A stretch of 17,085 nucleotides of DNA from assembly GCA_002423615.1 (NCBI GenBank), contig DIKO01000018.1, positions 1 to 17,085 on the forward strand. The letters are read 5' to 3'. Of the stretch, positions 14,923 through 17,085 are shown in pieces (the first letter of the stretch is position 1; the number at the start of each line of letters is the position of its first letter). This DNA is from Desulfobacteraceae bacterium UBA5616. Lineage in GTDB: Bacteria; Desulfobacterota; Desulfobacteria; Desulfobacterales; UBA5616. Under the pieces are notes generated by a model. That model had not been told where the DNA came from. It made no database searches and saw only the letters and a list, made by a program, of their open reading frames with translations. The position numbers and the translations under genes are program-made.

Positions 14923-15041
14923 TGTTTCCCTCCATTTTTAGGTCTACATGATTTTGGCGGTGATGATATCTGATTTACCGGTTGAAGTAAACCGATTTTT
15001 AACATGGAAAGTGTTTGGATTCCAATAGCAGGAGGTGAAAA

Positions 15042-15848
15042 ATGCCAAACGTCAATGTCCATGGCATCCAGCTTCATTATGAAGTGACCGGGGAAGGACA
15101 GCCCCTGGTATTTCTTCACGGGTATACCGGGAGTACACGGGATTGGGACGCACAGGTTCTCCGGTTGGCCAAAAATTACCAAACTATCGCGGTGGATCAC
15201 AGAGGACAGGGAAAAAGTGAAGCCCCCCCAATGGAAGAAGATTATGCCATCCCGCTTTTCAGTGAAGATGTATACGCCCTCTTGAATTTGCTCGGGATAA
15301 AATCCTGCTGCCTTATCGGCCATTCCATGGGTGGATTTATCGCCCTGCAATTTGCGCTGGATCACCCTGAAATGGTAAATGCCCTGGCACTGGTGGATAC
15401 ATCCAGCGGGGAATGGGAAACCGTTCCCGGATATAGCGAGCTTCGGGCAAAATTGGATGAACTGGCCCAAAACCAGGGACTTCTCGCCGCTTTCGAGTAT
15501 GATGCGGCAAATAACCCCGCACGCATCGAGCGGTTTAAAAAGCATCCCGAGCAAAGAGAGATCGCTAAAAAAAAGGTCATGAATACTTCTGTCGCCGGTT
15601 ATGTATATGCGGCCCGGAGCTTCGGTAAATGGCAGCCCGTAACCCGGCGACTCGGCGAGATTAAAGTACCCTGTCTGATCTTTCTCGGCGAGGAAGATGT
15701 CGCTTTTTATAAAGCTTGTGCCATATTAAACCACGGTATCCGGGATTCCAGACTCATTAAGGCCCCGGGTACAGGGCATTCCCCCCATGAGGAAGCGCCT
15801 GAATTTTTTAATGAAAAACTCGAAGCGTTTTTAAAGACGGTTTTTTAG
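15042..15848 (+). CDS. Alpha/beta hydrolase
   Basis: A 268-residue cytoplasmic alpha/beta-hydrolase-fold enzyme of normal length. The oxyanion-loop motif is FLHGYTGSTRDW (25-35), then AVDHRGQGKSEAP. The nucleophile elbow is LIGHSMGGFIALQFA (S95), the acid is in FLGEEDVAF (D219) and the histidine is in GTGHSPHEEAPEFF (H246), so the full catalytic triad is present. This branch includes esterases, C-C bond hydrolases and haloperoxidase-like proteins. HRGQGKS is common in all of them and does not settle the substrate. AGGAGGT at 15030-15036 is a near-perfect ribosome binding site for the ATG at 15042. It is transcribed away from the small membrane protein and converges with the KamA-family gene. 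Confidence 0.9.
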   Translation: MPNVNVHGIQLHYEVTGEGQPLVFLHGYTGSTRDWDAQVLRLAKNYQTIAVDHRGQGKSEAPPMEEDYAIPLFSEDVYALLNLLGIKSCCLIGHSMGGFIALQFALDHPEMVNALALVDTSSGEWETVPGYSELRAKLDELAQNQGLLAAFEYDAANNPARIERFKKHPEQREIAKKKVMNTSVAGYVYAARSFGKWQPVTRRLGEIKVPCLIFLGEEDVAFYKACAILNHGIRDSRLIKAPGTGHSPHEEAPEFFNEKLEAFLKTVF

Positions 15849-15912
15849 GGATGATATCATCGCCCTGCTGCCGGGTCATCGGGTTCAGGGCCATTGAGGG
15901 AAGGAGTATTCT

Positions 15913-17010
15913 TTAATCCGCCGGGTATTCGTATATCCGGCCGTTAAAGCTTTTCACTTTCAGAATCCCGGTTTGAGTGTGCGTTACATATTCCGGGACC
16001 AGGGGGATTTTCCCACCCCCGCCGGGAAGATCGATCATGTAATGCGGGATCGCCATGCCGGAGATATGGCCCTGAAGTGACTTTAAAATCTTTAATCCTT
16101 CTGAAATGGAAATCCGGAAATGACCTGTTCCCTTCACTACGTCCGGATGGTGCAGGTAATAAGGTTTCACCCGGATTTTCAAAAGTCCCGTAAACAGTTT
16201 TTGCAGTATATCCGGGTCGTCATTGACCCCCTTGAGCAAAACACTCTGGCTTCCCAGGGCTATTCCTGCGTCGGCAAGGGTCCCACAGGCCGCTCCGGAG
16301 GCTTGGGTGATTTCATCAGGATGGTTGAACTGGATATTGATAAACAGGGGGTGAAATTTTTTCAGCATCCCGGCCAGGTCCCCGTTGATCCGATCCGGCA
16401 GGGTGCAGGGAATCCGGGTATGAATGCGAATCACCTCCACATGGGGAATTTCCCTGATCTTCCCAAATATGCGGGAAAGTGCCCTGTCCGTCAGCATCAA
16501 GGGATCTCCGCCGGAAAGCAACACCTCGCGAATAGCCGGGGTTTTGCGGATATACGCAAGGCCTTCGGAGATGGTTTTTTCGGTTACCCTGAAGGGTTGT
16601 TTCGCCATGCGTTTCCGCATGCAGTACCGGCAATACATGGCGCACTGGTCGGAAACCAGGAACAAGACCCGGTCCGGGTACCGGTGGACCAGGTTTTCGA
16701 CCGGTGACTGGTCTTCTTCGGACAAAGGGTCCAAAGCATCAAGACTTCCCTGGAGTTCCCTTTTATCCGGAATGGCCTGTCGTGCCAGGGGGCTATCCGG
16801 AGTTTTGATCAGTGACAAAAAGTAAGGCGTGATTCTGAACGGGAATTGAGCGACGACTTTTCCAAGGTCGTCCGGCAATGTGAATGACGAAGCCGGCGTT
16901 TCCGGCAGGCGGATGTATTCCGGTGTATCATGTTGGTCTGCTTTGAAATGCAATTTCCGTCTCTTCTCAAATTGTTCCACGAAATTAATATGAAACAGGA
17001 GCGGGTTCAA
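15913..17010 (-). CDS. kamA: KamA-family radical SAM, PLP-dependent aminomutase
   Basis: A 365-residue radical SAM enzyme. The cluster motif is CAMYCRYCMRKR (C123, C127, C130), followed by REVLLSGGDPLML, the SAM-binding region. PLP would bind K334 in DLPGGGGKIPLVPEY. D327 in that motif and the Asp in HHPDVVKGTGHFR match the two aspartates that hold lysine in lysine 2,3-aminomutase. It is shorter than clostridial LAM (416 residues) and longer than E. coli EpmB (342). Lysine to beta-lysine is the likely reaction, but glutamate or a protein lysine is possible. The start is TTG at 17010, the first start codon after a stop in frame; AAGGGG abuts it with no spacing, so a GTG at 16980 is an alternative. 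No ablB acetyltransferase follows. Confidence 0.88.
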   Translation of the reverse strand: MNPLLFHINFVEQFEKRRKLHFKADQHDTPEYIRLPETPASSFTLPDDLGKVVAQFPFRITPYFLSLIKTPDSPLARQAIPDKRELQGSLDALDPLSEEDQSPVENLVHRYPDRVLFLVSDQCAMYCRYCMRKRMAKQPFRVTEKTISEGLAYIRKTPAIREVLLSGGDPLMLTDRALSRIFGKIREIPHVEVIRIHTRIPCTLPDRINGDLAGMLKKFHPLFINIQFNHPDEITQASGAACGTLADAGIALGSQSVLLKGVNDDPDILQKLFTGLLKIRVKPYYLHHPDVVKGTGHFRISISEGLKILKSLQGHISGMAIPHYMIDLPGGGGKIPLVPEYVTHTQTGILKVKSFNGRIYEYPAD

Positions 17011-17085
17011 CCCCTTTTTCGCAACCGTATAAATTCTTTACCATCATCCTGAAAAGTGATATTTTCTATGACCGCAAATAACGGT

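Noticed and set aside
14962..15861. GATGATATC at 14962 and again at 15850 (where it is the 12-bp palindrome GATGATATCATC), bracketing the alpha/beta hydrolase gene
   Set aside because: Nine bases is too short to argue for a mobile unit. There are no terminal repeats or transposase, and chance is enough.
15913..17010. ablAB osmolyte (N-acetyl-beta-lysine) operon
   Set aside because: The gene downstream of the aminomutase is a convergent alpha/beta hydrolase, not an acetyltransferase.
17068..17085. ATG on the plus strand with an open frame to the window edge
   Set aside because: Only six codons are visible, with no ribosome binding site before it. It cannot be called a gene.

Overview
The window looks like ordinary chromosomal DNA of an anaerobic or facultative Gram-negative bacterium. 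A member of the Desulfobacterota (sulfate-reducing 'deltaproteobacterial' type) fits best. The inference rests on the mix of families: a stand-alone NDP-forming acyl-CoA synthetase alpha subunit, a four-cysteine C_GCAxxG_C_C-type redox protein, a GAF/HD-GYP protein, a DUF4124-retropepsin envelope protein, GspA/GspB-like envelope proteins, an AGCS sodium:amino-acid symporter and a KamA-family radical SAM enzyme. Base composition and gene style look uniform. I see no rRNA, tRNA, insertion sequence, integrase, phage gene or CRISPR array, and no gene-free stretch longer than about 255 bases.

Layout. (1) 86-3121, minus strand: an MBL-fold hydrolase reads into two tandem paralogous nucleotidyltransferase-fold proteins, followed by a separate secreted DUF3124 protein. 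(2) 3267-3948, plus strand: a monocistronic DinB-fold gene with a perfect-consensus sigma70-type promoter and a strong intrinsic terminator. (3) 3970-6430, minus strand: an AGCS symporter followed by an ACAD10/APH-like phosphotransferase. (4) 6686-9739, plus strand: ppiB, the four-cysteine protein, a YhbY RNA-binding protein and the acyl-CoA synthetase alpha subunit. (5) 9908-14690, plus strand: GAF/HD-GYP phosphodiesterase, a possible 23-residue ORF, secreted DUF4124-retropepsin, GspA-like AAA ATPase and GspB-like protein. (6) 14698-17010: a two-TM small protein (minus), an alpha/beta hydrolase (plus) and a KamA-family enzyme (minus).

How the genes may work together. Region 5 is the most coherent module: a c-di-GMP-type signalling enzyme, a periplasmic aspartic protease and an inner-membrane ATPase/peptidoglycan-binding pair that in known relatives (ExeA/ExeB) helps a secretin cross the cell wall. 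No secretin or other type II secretion genes are in the window, so its target is unknown. Region 1 is the least explained: two close nucleotidyltransferase paralogues keep the acidic triad but carry G-A instead of the usual G-S/G-G, with no recognisable antitoxin beside them. I see no clear evidence of a wholly new system. These two modules, a 23-codon ORF with a strong ribosome binding site and two intergenic dyads are the places worth a second look.
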